Assembly: GCF_000340965.1 (NCBI RefSeq) | Contig: NZ_ANAY01000010.1 | Location: 1 to 64,000, forward strand | Length of the DNA stretch: 64,000 nt | Direction of reading: 5' to 3' | From: Nocardiopsis kunsanensis DSM 44524 | GTDB lineage: Bacteria > Actinomycetota > Actinomycetes > Streptosporangiales > Streptosporangiaceae | Shown here: piece after piece, positions 25,346-33,466 of the stretch | How positions within the stretch are numbered: the first letter of the stretch is position 1 | Layout: each line of letters begins with the position of its first letter | The notes under the pieces: model-generated | What the model saw: only the letters and a program-made list of their open reading frames with translations | Database searches by the model: none | Told to the model about the DNA's origin: nothing | Program-made: the position numbers and the translations under genes

Positions 25346-26239
25346 ATGGATCTGGTCGGTGCGTGCAGAGTGTTCGTCCACGTGGGCGAGCGCGGAAGCT
25401 TCACCCTCGGCGCGGCAGCCGCCGGGGTCCGCCAACCCGTCGCCAGCCGCCGGGTGGCCGCCCTGGAGGAGCACCTGGGTGCGCCCCTGTTCGACCGTGC
25501 CGCCCGGCGGGCCCAACTCACCGTGTTCGGCCGTGACATGCTGCCCACCGCCCGACGCCTGGTCGCCCTCGCCGACGACCTGGGGGAGGAGGCCGAGCGT
25601 GCGCTGCGCCGGCCGGTCTCCCTGGCGGTGCCCGACCTGTGCACCACCCTGGACCTGGCCCACCTGGACGCCGAGGCACGCAGCCACGGGCTCCACCTGG
25701 ACCTGCGCCCGGTGGCCCGTGCCGAACGCCGTTCCCTGATCAACGCCCACCAGGTGCGTCTGGCGCTGGAGACCGTGCCCGCAGACGAGGCCGCCTGGGT
25801 GGTTCCGCTGGGCCTGGCCGGGACCCACCCACCGCACATGCGCGGGGTACGCCTGGAATCCCTGCGGGTGGGACGCGAACACATCGAGGCCCCGGGGCGG
25901 CGTGTGTGGATCACCCCCGAGGACGACGTCCCGCACGTACGCGACCGGCTCGCCCGGGTGCGCGATGCCGTGGGTCTGCGTCCGGGCCAAGTGGTGCTCG
26001 CCCCGAGCGTGGCCGGGGCGCTCACCGAGGTGTTGACCCGCGACGATCTGCTGCTGTGCTCGCCTCGCCAGGCCCAGGAACTGTCCTTGGACTGGCTGCC
26101 CGTGCGCGATGCCGTCCTGGAGCGCGGATATGTTCTGGCCGGGACCGACGACGACGCGGGCGCGCGGGTGCGCGCCCACCTGACCGGGGCGCTGGGTCGC
26201 TGCCTGGGCGCCCGGACGGAGAGGGAGGACGATGCGTGA
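25346..26239 (+). CDS. LysR-type regulator of the beta-lactamase gene (BlaA-like)
   Basis: 297 residues. The N-terminal winged helix-turn-helix is clear: FVHVGERGSFTLGAAAAGVRQPVASRRVAALEEHLGAPLFDR. The C-terminal effector domain is the usual length but divergent. In Streptomyces cacaoi the LysR protein BlaA activates blaL when beta-lactam is present, together with BlaB; position and neighbours are the same here. The ATG at 25346 lies 8 bases after a TATAGT, so the mRNA may be nearly leaderless. Its end overlaps the next gene by 8 bases. Function is inferred from the locus. Confidence 0.9.
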   Translation: MDLVGACRVFVHVGERGSFTLGAAAAGVRQPVASRRVAALEEHLGAPLFDRAARRAQLTVFGRDMLPTARRLVALADDLGEEAERALRRPVSLAVPDLCTTLDLAHLDAEARSHGLHLDLRPVARAERRSLINAHQVRLALETVPADEAAWVVPLGLAGTHPPHMRGVRLESLRVGREHIEAPGRRVWITPEDDVPHVRDRLARVRDAVGLRPGQVVLAPSVAGALTEVLTRDDLLLCSPRQAQELSLDWLPVRDAVLERGYVLAGTDDDAGARVRAHLTGALGRCLGARTEREDDA

Positions 26240-27134
26240 GCGCGCACTGGTGCGCGACCTCGAGCAGGCCCTGGAGGAGGGCGGTCTGCGCGGCTCCTTC
26301 CTCGTGCGGGACCTGGACAGCGGCGAAGAACTCGCTCTGGGCCCGGACCTGCCCTACCCGACCGCATCCCTGGTCAAGGTGCCCCTGGCCCTGGCCACCG
26401 TCGAACGGATCCACGGGGGCGAGCTCGACGGTTCGCGCACCGTCGAGATGGTCCCGGGGCGCGACACCACCGCGGGACCGTTCGGGCTGAGCCGGTTCCG
26501 CCACCCGGCCCGGGTGGCGGTGGAGGACCTGCTGTACCTGGCCACCGCGCTCAGTGACAACACCGCGGCCCAGCTCCTGTTCGATCTCACCCCGCCCGAG
26601 CGGATCGCCGGGGTGCTGCGCCGTGTGGGTGTGCACGGCATCAGCGTGCGCCACGGCATCGCCGAACTCACCGGTACACCCATGCGCGCCCTGGCACCCG
26701 GCGACACCCATCTGGCTCTGGAACTGGCCATCGGTGCCTCCACCGAGGGCCACGGGCACCCCGTGCGCCAGCTCGACGTCACCCACGCCAGTTCCGGTTC
26801 CGCGCGTGCCTACGTGGACCTGCTGCAGGCTCTGTGGCGGCCGACGGCGGTGTCCGGTCCGGTGGCCGCACACGTGCGCGGGCTCATGGGTGCCAACATG
26901 TTGCGGCACCGGCTCTCGCCCGATTTCGCCTCCGACTCGGCCACGTGGTCGTCCAAGACCGGGACCGTGCTCAACTGCCGCCACGAGATCGGGGTGGTCG
27001 AGCACGCCGACGGTCAGGCGCTGGCGGTGGCGGCGTTGACCGAGTCGCAGGTACCGGCGGCCGCGCAGCCCGGTGCCGAGGCCCTCATGGGCCGGGTCGC
27101 CCGGCGCCTGCACGATCACCTGCGCGCCTGGTGA
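26232..27134 (+). CDS. Serine penicillin-recognising protein, BlaB-like regulator
   Basis: 300 residues of the class A beta-lactamase fold without a signal peptide, so it should stay in the cytoplasm. Motifs are SLVK at 46-49, SDN at 108-110 and SSKTGT near 240. I find no omega-loop ExxLN, so efficient hydrolysis is unlikely. In Streptomyces cacaoi the BlaB protein of this kind is needed for beta-lactamase induction with BlaA. The 8-base overlap with the regulator gene implies one transcript and a linked role. It converges on the siderophore-binding protein gene with a 9-base gap. Confidence 0.85.
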   Translation: MRERALVRDLEQALEEGGLRGSFLVRDLDSGEELALGPDLPYPTASLVKVPLALATVERIHGGELDGSRTVEMVPGRDTTAGPFGLSRFRHPARVAVEDLLYLATALSDNTAAQLLFDLTPPERIAGVLRRVGVHGISVRHGIAELTGTPMRALAPGDTHLALELAIGASTEGHGHPVRQLDVTHASSGSARAYVDLLQALWRPTAVSGPVAAHVRGLMGANMLRHRLSPDFASDSATWSSKTGTVLNCRHEIGVVEHADGQALAVAALTESQVPAAAQPGAEALMGRVARRLHDHLRAW

Positions 27135-27143
27135 GACGGGGGA

Positions 27144-28136
27144 TCACTGGTCGAGAGCCTCGACCAGCCGGGGCACGATCCCGTCCAGGGCGTGGTGCAC
27201 GCCCGGGACCGAGCCGCTGGAGAAGGCGTCGATGAGGTCCTGGTCGTCGAGCACGATCAGGCGCCCGTCCCGGGCCGAGTCCAGGTCCTGCAGCACCGGG
27301 TCGCTCTCCAGTTCCCCGGCCGCGCCCGCCTCCAGGGGGAAGACCACGGTCAGGTCGGCGTCCAGGGCCTGTACGTTCTCGGCGGACAGGTCGGTGTAGA
27401 AGGCGCCGTCGGCCATGTCGGCGAGCTCGTCGTCGTACTCGAACCCGAGGTCGGTGAGCAGGTCGGCGCGGGTGTCGCCGGGAACGTAGGCGCCGAACCC
27501 GCCGTCGTAGTTGTAGGCGCCCACCGCGATGGTGCTGTCGGTGAACCCGGGGTGCTCCTCGCGCAGATCGGCGAAGCGCCCCTCCAGTTCGGTGACCAGC
27601 TCCTCGCCGCGCTCCTGTCTGTCGAGGGCGGCGGCGACCTGGCGGGTCTGTTCCTGCCACGTGGTGCCGTAGGTGGTCTCGACACCGGGCGGCGGGCCCA
27701 CGACCGGGGCGACCGGGGAGAGCATGTCGTAGCGCTCCTGCGTCAGGTCCGAGCGGGTGTCGAGGATGACGTCGGGTTCCAAGGAGGCGGTGGCCTCGAC
27801 ATTGGGTTCCATGGTGCCGAGCTGGACCGGGTCGCCCTCGACCCGGTCCTCGACCCAGGGGCCGACCCCGTTTCCGCCGTACTCGAGCCAGTCGGCGACC
27901 CCGACCGGTTCCACACCCAGGGCCAGGCAGGTCTCGGCGTCCGACCACCCGAGGGCGACCACGTCGGTGGGGACCTCGGGCAGACCCACCTCGCCGTGGA
28001 CGGTCTCGACGGTCAGGGCGTCCTCGCCGTCGGCAGAGCCGGGGTCGGGGGTCTGGCCGGCGCAGGAGGTGGCGAGCAGCAGACAGGCCGCCGCGGTGCC
28101 GAGTACGCCGGCACGGGGGAGCGGGTCGATGTTCAT
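27144..28136 (-). CDS. Iron-siderophore ABC transporter substrate-binding lipoprotein
   Basis: 330 residues. The signal peptide ends in the lipobox LLATSCAG. The FepB/FecB-type periplasmic-binding fold follows, with TDVVALGWSDAETCLALGVEPVGVADW, SLEPDVILD and the C-terminal HHALDGIVPRLVEAL. It should bind a ferric siderophore for an ABC importer that is not encoded here. It lies 88 bases downstream of the siderophore-interacting protein gene on the same strand. Expression probably depends on the iron box at 29066-29078. Confidence 0.92.
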   Translation of the reverse strand: MNIDPLPRAGVLGTAAACLLLATSCAGQTPDPGSADGEDALTVETVHGEVGLPEVPTDVVALGWSDAETCLALGVEPVGVADWLEYGGNGVGPWVEDRVEGDPVQLGTMEPNVEATASLEPDVILDTRSDLTQERYDMLSPVAPVVGPPPGVETTYGTTWQEQTRQVAAALDRQERGEELVTELEGRFADLREEHPGFTDSTIAVGAYNYDGGFGAYVPGDTRADLLTDLGFEYDDELADMADGAFYTDLSAENVQALDADLTVVFPLEAGAAGELESDPVLQDLDSARDGRLIVLDDQDLIDAFSSGSVPGVHHALDGIVPRLVEALDQ

Positions 28137-28224
28137 GGATCTCTCAGCAAACGATCGCAGGTTCAGTCTTGCCCGGTTCTGACATGTCCGGACGGGCGCG
28201 GTCCGCAGGCACGTGCGGACGGGA

Positions 28225-29022
28225 TCAGGCGATGGCGGCGACCCCTTCGCGCCAGTACCCCATGAAGGAGATGTCCTCCTTCGGGACCCCGTGCTCGCGC
28301 ACCAGCGTGCGGCGCAGCCCCGTGGGCAGGCCGTTCTCCCCGGCCACCCAGCAGTAGGGGCGCCCCTCGGGAAGGTCGGAGGACTGCACCGTGCGCAGCG
28401 CGAGCCGGCCCGGGGTCGCGTTCGGGTCCTGGCGCGGCAGCCAGTGCACCTCCGTGCCCGCGGGGGCGCGTACCGGGCGCACGTCAGCGGAGGAGGGGAC
28501 CTCCAGGTAGACGCGTGCGCGCAGGTCGTCGGGGGCCTGCTCCAGGATCGCCAGCAGCGCCGGGACCGCGCTCTCGTCGCCCACCAGCAGGTGCCAGTCG
28601 GCCTCGGGCGGCGGGAGGTAGTAGACGCACTCGGGGAAGAGGCCCAGTTCCTGGCCCTCGCACGCCGCCATCGCCCATGCCGAGGCCGGGCCCTCGTCCC
28701 CGTGCGCGACGAACTCGATGTCCAGCTCGAGCGTGTCCGGATCGAAGCGGCGCATGGTGTAGTTGCGCACGTAGGGGCGGACCTCGTCGGGCATCTGCTT
28801 GTACTGGGGGAACCAGCCCTCGCCGTCGTACTCGGGCAGGGTCAGGTGCTCCTGTCCGGGGCGGGCGAAGAACACACGCACGCACTGGTCGTTGCCCAGG
28901 AACTCGAAGTGGGCCAGGTCGGCGCCGCTGACGGTCACCGTCACGAAGTTGTCGGTGGTCCGCTCGACGTGCGAGACACGGGTACGCATCATCCGGCGGT
29001 GGTCGGGAAACTGCATGCGCAA
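28225..29022 (-). CDS. Siderophore-interacting protein (FAD-dependent ferric reductase, ViuB family)
   Basis: 265 residues. The FAD-binding domain has RNYTMRRFDPDTLELDIEFVAHG, with the RxYT motif. The NAD(P)H-binding SIP domain has HLLVGDESAVPALLAILE and YCWVAGENGLPTGLRRTLVREHGV. The enzyme releases iron from imported ferric siderophores by reduction in the cytoplasm. TTG at 29022 has GGAGGG at 5 bases; the ATG at 29016 is the alternative. An iron box lies 44 bases upstream, and the siderophore-binding lipoprotein gene follows, so the pair forms an iron-starvation operon. Confidence 0.93.
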   Translation of the reverse strand: MRMQFPDHRRMMRTRVSHVERTTDNFVTVTVSGADLAHFEFLGNDQCVRVFFARPGQEHLTLPEYDGEGWFPQYKQMPDEVRPYVRNYTMRRFDPDTLELDIEFVAHGDEGPASAWAMAACEGQELGLFPECVYYLPPPEADWHLLVGDESAVPALLAILEQAPDDLRARVYLEVPSSADVRPVRAPAGTEVHWLPRQDPNATPGRLALRTVQSSDLPEGRPYCWVAGENGLPTGLRRTLVREHGVPKEDISFMGYWREGVAAIA

Positions 29023-29065
29023 GGCGGCCCTCCGGGGCAGGTCACACGGGCGACGGCTTCAGTGA

Positions 29066-29078
29066 GGTTAGCCTAACC
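29066..29078 (-). promoter_or_regulatory. Iron box (DtxR/IdeR/DmdR1-type operator)
   Basis: GGTTAGCCTAACC is a perfect 13-bp dyad. The surrounding 19-mer matches the consensus TTAGGTTAGGCTAACCTAA at 15 of 19 positions. It lies directly upstream of the siderophore-interacting protein gene. Confidence 0.85.
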
Positions 29079-29160
29079 AATATCCTCGCCTTTGTGCACC
29101 CCCGGGCCCCACGCACCCGGCCCCGATCCGGTGACCGGGCCCGGGAGCAAGCGGGGACCC

Positions 29161-29775
29161 TCAGCCCCTCGTGAGACCGCGCGCGGCCAGCTCCTCGCGC
29201 AACCCTGCGGCAGAGGTGAAGTGGTGCCCGCCCAGGCCCAGCTCACGGGCGGCGGTGACGTTGCGTTCGGTGTCGTCGACGAACAACACACGGCCGGGCT
29301 CCACGCCCAGGCCCTCCAAGCACCAACCGAACGACTCGGGATCCGGTTTGGCGCGGCCGATCCGGCACGAGAACCCCAACACGGGGAACAGCCGAAGCAC
29401 CCGGGCGTGGTCGGCCTCGAACATGTCGGCGATCTCGAAGGGGATGTTGGAGAGCATCCCCAACCGCACCCCCGATGCCGACAGGCCCTCGGCGAGGGAG
29501 ACCATGTCCTCGTCCACCCGCGACCAGCTCTCCAGATCCAGTTCGAGCAGTTCGGCCACACGCCGGTCGTCGAACTCGGTGCCCGCCCGGCGTCCCACCG
29601 AACGCCAGTAGGCCGGGCCGGTCAGATCACCGCGGTCGTAGGGAAAGCGCTCGCCCCAGTAGCACTCCCAGAACAGCCCCGGCTGTATACCCGAGGCGTG
29701 TTCCAGAGCAGCCCTGCTCTGCGCCGACTGAGTGCGGGCGATCACGCCGAACATGTCGAACAGAACGGTGTCCAT
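29161..29775 (-). CDS. HAD family hydrolase
   Basis: 204 residues. Motif I is LFDMFGVIART (DxF, so the nucleophile Asp is kept while the second Asp of DxD is replaced by a hydrophobic step). Motif II is GMLSNIPFEIADMF, motif III Lys is in GRAKPDPESF, and motif IV is VLFVDDTERNVTAAREL. It resembles the haloacid dehalogenase/epoxide-hydrolase-like subgroup of phosphatases; the substrate is unknown. GGAGG precedes the ATG at 29775. It stands alone. Confidence 0.9.
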   Translation of the reverse strand: MDTVLFDMFGVIARTQSAQSRAALEHASGIQPGLFWECYWGERFPYDRGDLTGPAYWRSVGRRAGTEFDDRRVAELLELDLESWSRVDEDMVSLAEGLSASGVRLGMLSNIPFEIADMFEADHARVLRLFPVLGFSCRIGRAKPDPESFGWCLEGLGVEPGRVLFVDDTERNVTAARELGLGGHHFTSAAGLREELAARGLTRG

Positions 29776-30120
29776 GAGGAGGCCTCCAAGAGCTGCGTTG
29801 TCACGGCAGCCCCACATTAGGGCGGCTCTGTCCGTCCTGCACCGCCCGCACCGAACGTTCCACCGCTCCACACGCATCTTCGGCGGTGCCCCGGGTCCTG
29901 TCGACGGAAACCTCCCCGTCGACCTCCCCGAACACCGCGCAGAGGCCCGTCGTGCCGGCCCCGTCGGTGACCGCTTCCGGCCATGTGCGCTCCTATCAGC
30001 CCCTTCCGGGCAGGTAACGGGCGGCCGCCGTGTGCACCGGTCCCACGGTCGCCCCGCCGAGGGAGGCCCCGGCGACGGGGCCTGGGCGCGCACGAGGCAT
30101 CCGCACGAGAAAGGTCCTGA
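29776..30120. other. Divergent intergenic region
   Basis: 345 bases between the HAD gene (minus) and the membrane-protein gene (plus). A minus-strand TAATGT (29814-29819) could be the HAD -10. An 8-bp inverted repeat, GTCGACGG with CCGTCGAC (29900-29907 and 29916-29923), could be an operator. AAAGG lies just before the next gene. The plus-strand open frame across the region has no coding signs. Confidence 0.45.
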
Positions 30121-30948
30121 TTGAGCACCGAGCACGACACCCGCCTCCCCGCGCCCACGCCCTCCCCCGGGCCCTCCCGATCCCGGGGGAGGGCGTGGGC
30201 GCGGTTCCTTCTGGGCCGTGCGTCCGTGGCCCTGGGGCTGGCCGCGGGGCTCGTCCTGGTCAGTGGTCTGGGGCCGCTCCTGCGGGGCCTTGCCGAGCCC
30301 GGGCCGGGTGTGCTCGACGCCATCGTGCTCACCGAACCGGCTCCGCTCCTGTATCCCTGGTACGCGGTCGTGCTGGGCCACGCACTCCTGCTGTGCCTGC
30401 TCCCGCGCGGGCCCTGGCCGCCCTTCGTGGTCCTGGCCGGGGCGTTGCTGCTCGTCCTGGCCTGGTTCTCCGTGCCTGCCCCGAGTCCCGTCGCCCTGCC
30501 CCCGGATCCCTCCGGCGGCGCGGCCGAGCTGGCCTCCGCGCTCTTCGGGGCCGATGCACCTCCGGCCGCGCAGGAGGTCACCGCCGGTGCTCTGGCCCGG
30601 ATCGTGTTCGGGGTGCTGGTGGTGTGCGCGGCCCTGATGATCGCCCGCGACGTGCGTGCGCCCGTCACCCGGCCGCGTCCCTCCCGCTCCGGGGCGGCCT
30701 TGGTGGCCGCCGGTGCGAGCGCGCTCTTCGCCCTGGTCGCCCTGGTGTGGAGCGCGGCGCTGCTGTACACGCTCGTGACCGGAGGCACGGCCCTGCGCGG
30801 GGGACCCTTCGGGCCCTGGATGGCACCGGACACATTCGCGCCCGGGCGCGGCTGGGCCGAACGCAGCGCCGCGGCCCTGACACTGGTGGCCCTACCCCTG
30901 CTGTACACGGGTGTGCAGGTCACGCGCACTCTGTTGCGCCGGGGGTGA
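30121..30948 (+). CDS. Hypothetical membrane protein, about six transmembrane helices
   Basis: 275 residues. The polar N-terminus (about 30 residues) is followed by hydrophobic segments near 35-53, 75-95, 100-118, 157-178, 193-220 and 250-266. I do not recognise a family. TTG at 30121 is used because AAAGG lies 6 bases before it. The codons for residues about 10-28 lie in a perfect 23-bp inverted repeat, so the translation start is buried next to a very stable hairpin; a start downstream of it cannot be excluded. Its strong hydrophobic pattern in one frame supports coding. Confidence 0.7.
   Translation: MSTEHDTRLPAPTPSPGPSRSRGRAWARFLLGRASVALGLAAGLVLVSGLGPLLRGLAEPGPGVLDAIVLTEPAPLLYPWYAVVLGHALLLCLLPRGPWPPFVVLAGALLLVLAWFSVPAPSPVALPPDPSGGAAELASALFGADAPPAAQEVTAGALARIVFGVLVVCAALMIARDVRAPVTRPRPSRSGAALVAAGASALFALVALVWSAALLYTLVTGGTALRGGPFGPWMAPDTFAPGRGWAERSAAALTLVALPLLYTGVQVTRTLLRRG
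30149..30204. repeat. Perfect 23-bp inverted repeat inside a coding start
   Basis: The left arm is 30149-30171 and the right arm 30182-30204, with no mismatch and a 10-base loop (30172-30181). It begins 28 bases after the TTG of the membrane-protein gene. In RNA this is an extremely stable hairpin at the 5' end of the message. Confidence 0.9.
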
Positions 30949-30966
30949 GCGGGCCCGTGGAACGGC

Positions 30967-30994
30967 CCGGAGGGGTGTGGGACGGTCCCTCCGG
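30967..30994 (+). terminator. Hairpin after the membrane-protein gene
   Basis: CCGGAGGG (30967-30974) pairs with CCCTCCGG (30987-30994) around a 12-base loop, 18 bases after the stop. Confidence 0.5.
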
Positions 30995-31073
30995 TGCCCC
31001 CGCTCTTATTACTCGCTGGTAAGTTCGCCGTGTCGCGGCAGACCGAGCCGCGTTTCGGCGACGGAGGAGAGCA

Positions 31074-31841
31074 GTGCACCAGGGGGTCCTGACCAGGATC
31101 AAGACCGTTCCCGACTGCCGGTTCCGGCTCTTGGTCCTGCACCACGCGGGCGGAACGGCACAGGCTTACCGGTCCTGGGTACGGCACTTCCCCCAGGACT
31201 GGGAGATCTGCCTGCTCCAGGCGCCCGGACGCGACAGCTCCGCCCACCTCGAGCCCTTCCGGGAGGCCCGCGCCCTGGCCCGCCACCTGGCCGCCTCCAC
31301 CGACGATCTGCGCGACCGCCCCTACGGCCTCTTCGGCCACAGCATGGGCGCCCTCGTCGCGCACGAGCTCGCCCACCACCTGCTCGCGGACCCGGCCGAG
31401 GCCGACCCCGCCTGGCTCGGTGTCTCGGCCTGGAGCCCCGCCCACGGGCCCGAACGCGATGCACCCCGGCACCTGCGCAGCGACGCCGAACTACGCGAGA
31501 TCGTCGCAGGGATGGGAGGAACGCCCCGTTCCTCCTTGGCCGACCCCGACCAGTGGGCCCGCATCGCCCCCGTCGTCCGCGCCGACCTGAACCTGGTCGA
31601 CACCTGGCGCCCCGATCCGGCCCGGCCGCCCCTGCGTCTGCCCCTGTCGGTCCTGGGCGGGGCCGACGACCCGGGCATGCCGCCCTCCCGCATGGCTGCC
31701 TGGCGCGAGCACGCCGACGGGCCGGTCGTGCACCACACCCTGCCCGGCGACCACTTCTACTTCGTCGGACGCACCCGCGAGGTCGTGGCCCGCATCGTCA
31801 CCGACATCCGCGCGGCCGTACCCACCGGGGTGGGAGACTGA
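31074..31841 (+). CDS. Type II thioesterase (alpha/beta hydrolase, GrsT/RifR-like)
   Basis: 255 residues, the usual size of type II thioesterases of NRPS/PKS systems. It has the start RLLVLHHAGGTAQAYRSW, WEICLLQAPGRDSS, nucleophile elbow LFGHSMGALVAHELA, LSVLGGADDPGMP with the acid, and GDHFYFVGR with the catalytic His. Such enzymes remove wrong acyl groups from carrier proteins. No NRPS or PKS gene is in the window, so it is an orphan or serves a cluster elsewhere. GTG at 31074 has GGAGGAG upstream. A TTAC/GTAA dyad (31009-31022) lies in its promoter region. Confidence 0.9.
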   Translation: MHQGVLTRIKTVPDCRFRLLVLHHAGGTAQAYRSWVRHFPQDWEICLLQAPGRDSSAHLEPFREARALARHLAASTDDLRDRPYGLFGHSMGALVAHELAHHLLADPAEADPAWLGVSAWSPAHGPERDAPRHLRSDAELREIVAGMGGTPRSSLADPDQWARIAPVVRADLNLVDTWRPDPARPPLRLPLSVLGGADDPGMPPSRMAAWREHADGPVVHHTLPGDHFYFVGRTREVVARIVTDIRAAVPTGVGD

Positions 31842-31856
31842 TCGTCGGCACCCCTG

Positions 31857-31883
31857 TTGCGGTGCTTGGTGCCGGGTTACCGT
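31857..31883 (+). promoter_or_regulatory. Possible promoter of a leaderless acetyltransferase mRNA
   Basis: TTGCGG (31857-31862) and TACCGT (31878-31883) are 15 bases apart, a short spacer. The ATG follows 6 bases after the -10, and no ribosome-binding site is present. Confidence 0.4.
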
Positions 31884-31889
31884 TGTGCT

Positions 31890-32411
31890 ATGAGCCTTGA
31901 GTTGTCTACTGACCGACTCCTCATCCGGGAGTGGGAGCTGGGCGATGCCGAGGAGGCCCTGCAGGTCTACGGGGCCGACGAGGTTGCGCACTGGCTGACA
32001 CCGGAATGGCGCCCGGTGAACGACACCGACGCCATGCGTTCGGTCCTGCACGCCTGGATCGAGTCGGGACCCAACCTGATGCCGCCCGCCGGGCGCTGGG
32101 CCATCACCCGCCGCGAGGACGGGCAGCTGGTGGGCGGGCTCTCGGTGAAGCTTCTTCCGCCCTTCGAGGAGGACTTCGAGCTCACCTGGGCCCTGCGACC
32201 CGACGTCTGGGGACAGGGCTACGCCACCGAGGCCAGCCGTGCCATCACCGGATGGGCGTTCAAACAGGGCATCGAGGAGATCTTCGCGGTCGCCCGGCCC
32301 GACAACGAACGCGCCATCGCCGTGGCCCGCCGGCTGGGCATGGAATGGGTCGGCGAGACCGAGAAGTACTACGACATGACCCTGCAGGTCTTCCGGCTGC
32401 GCCCCGGCTGA
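31890..32411 (+). CDS. GNAT family N-acetyltransferase
   Basis: 173 residues. It starts LSTDRLLIREWELGDAEEAL, as in RimJ/RimL enzymes, has FELTWALRPDVWGQGYATEASR for acetyl-CoA binding, and ends ARPDNERAIAVARRLGMEWVG. The substrate is unknown. It lies 48 bases after the thioesterase gene. The ATG at 31890 lacks a ribosome-binding site, which fits the possible leaderless promoter. A bidirectional hairpin follows. Confidence 0.92.
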   Translation: MSLELSTDRLLIREWELGDAEEALQVYGADEVAHWLTPEWRPVNDTDAMRSVLHAWIESGPNLMPPAGRWAITRREDGQLVGGLSVKLLPPFEEDFELTWALRPDVWGQGYATEASRAITGWAFKQGIEEIFAVARPDNERAIAVARRLGMEWVGETEKYYDMTLQVFRLRPG

Positions 32412-32433
32412 GGCGTCCACCTACCGCTCGTGT

Positions 32434-32464
32434 CGGGGCCGGGCAGCCACACCACCCGGCCCCG
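32434..32464. terminator. Bidirectional hairpin between convergent genes
   Basis: A 10-bp perfect stem, CGGGGCCGGG (32434-32443) with CCCGGCCCCG (32455-32464), and an 11-base loop. Confidence 0.65.
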
Positions 32465-32482
32465 GGCCGTCGCCGAGCCCCT

Positions 32483-33364
32483 TCAAGAGCCCAGGAACTG
32501 GCTGATGCGCTCCACCTCGGCCCCCGACAGGCGAACCGAGGCCGCCGCCGTGTTCTCCTCCAGGTGCGACACCCGGGACGTGCCCGGGATCGGCACCATG
32601 ACGGGGGAGCGGTGCAGCAGCCAGGCCAGGGCCAACTGCGCCGGCGCCAGCCCGCGCTCCCGGGCGATCGTGGACAGCGGCGAGTCCGCGCCCGCCATCT
32701 CCCCGCGTGCGACCGGTGCCCACGGCAGGAACGCGATCCCGTCCTTCTCGCACTGCTCCAGCACGTCCTCGGACCGGCGGAAGGAAGGCGCGTACTGGTT
32801 CTGTACCGAGGCGATCGGTGTGATGGCGCGGGCGGCGCTGAGCTCGTCCACCGTCACCTCGCTCAACCCGATGTGGTTGATCTTGCCCTGCTCCCGCAAC
32901 TCCACGAGCGCACCCAGCTGGTCGGCCAGAGGCACCTCGGGGTCGATGCGGTGCAGCTGGAACAGGTCGATGCGCTCCACCCCCAAGTTGCGCAGGCTCA
33001 GCTCCGCCTGCTGCTTGAGGTAGGCGGGGCGGCCCAACCTGTGCCACTGCGAGGGCCCGGTGCGGGCCAACCCGGCCTTGGTCCCGACGACCAGGTCGTC
33101 GGGGTAGGGGTAGAGCGCCTCGCGGATCAACCGCTCACTGATCTGGGGCCCGTAGGAGTCGGCGGTGTCGATGAAGGTGATGCCCAGCTCCACCGTCCGG
33201 CGCAGCACGGACAGAGCCTCGTCACGGTCCCGGGGCGGGCCCCACACCCCCTCGCCCACCACACGCATCGCCCCGAAACCCAGCCGGTGGACCGGTAGGT
33301 CCCCGCCGATACGGAAGCTCCCCGACTGCTCGGCGATGTCCGGTGCGGCGTGTACGTCGGTCAC
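32483..33364 (-). CDS. Aldo/keto reductase
   Basis: 293 residues. It has the AKR signatures [17 protein letters not shown] (catalytic Asp and Tyr), VVGTKAG (catalytic Lys), [14 protein letters not shown] (catalytic His), and the cofactor-binding [18 protein letters not shown]. It is an NADPH-dependent reductase of carbonyls; the natural substrate is unknown. The GTG at 33364 has AGGAG upstream. It lies 102 bases downstream of the IclR gene on the same strand, so the two may be co-transcribed. Confidence 0.94.
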   Translation of the reverse strand: MTDVHAAPDIAEQSGSFRIGGDLPVHRLGFGAMRVVGEGVWGPPRDRDEALSVLRRTVELGITFIDTADSYGPQISERLIREALYPYPDDLVVGTKAGLARTGPSQWHRLGRPAYLKQQAELSLRNLGVERIDLFQLHRIDPEVPLADQLGALVELREQGKINHIGLSEVTVDELSAARAITPIASVQNQYAPSFRRSEDVLEQCEKDGIAFLPWAPVARGEMAGADSPLSTIARERGLAPAQLALAWLLHRSPVMVPIPGTSRVSHLEENTAAASVRLSGAEVERISQFLGS

Positions 33365-33466
33365 GGTGCTCCTGAGGTCCTCATGGTCTGCGGCTCCGGG
33401 GAAGGATCTCAGGGCGGACCGGGTACCGCAAGGCGTCGCGGCACGCGGGGCCCGCGCCGGCGCGGG

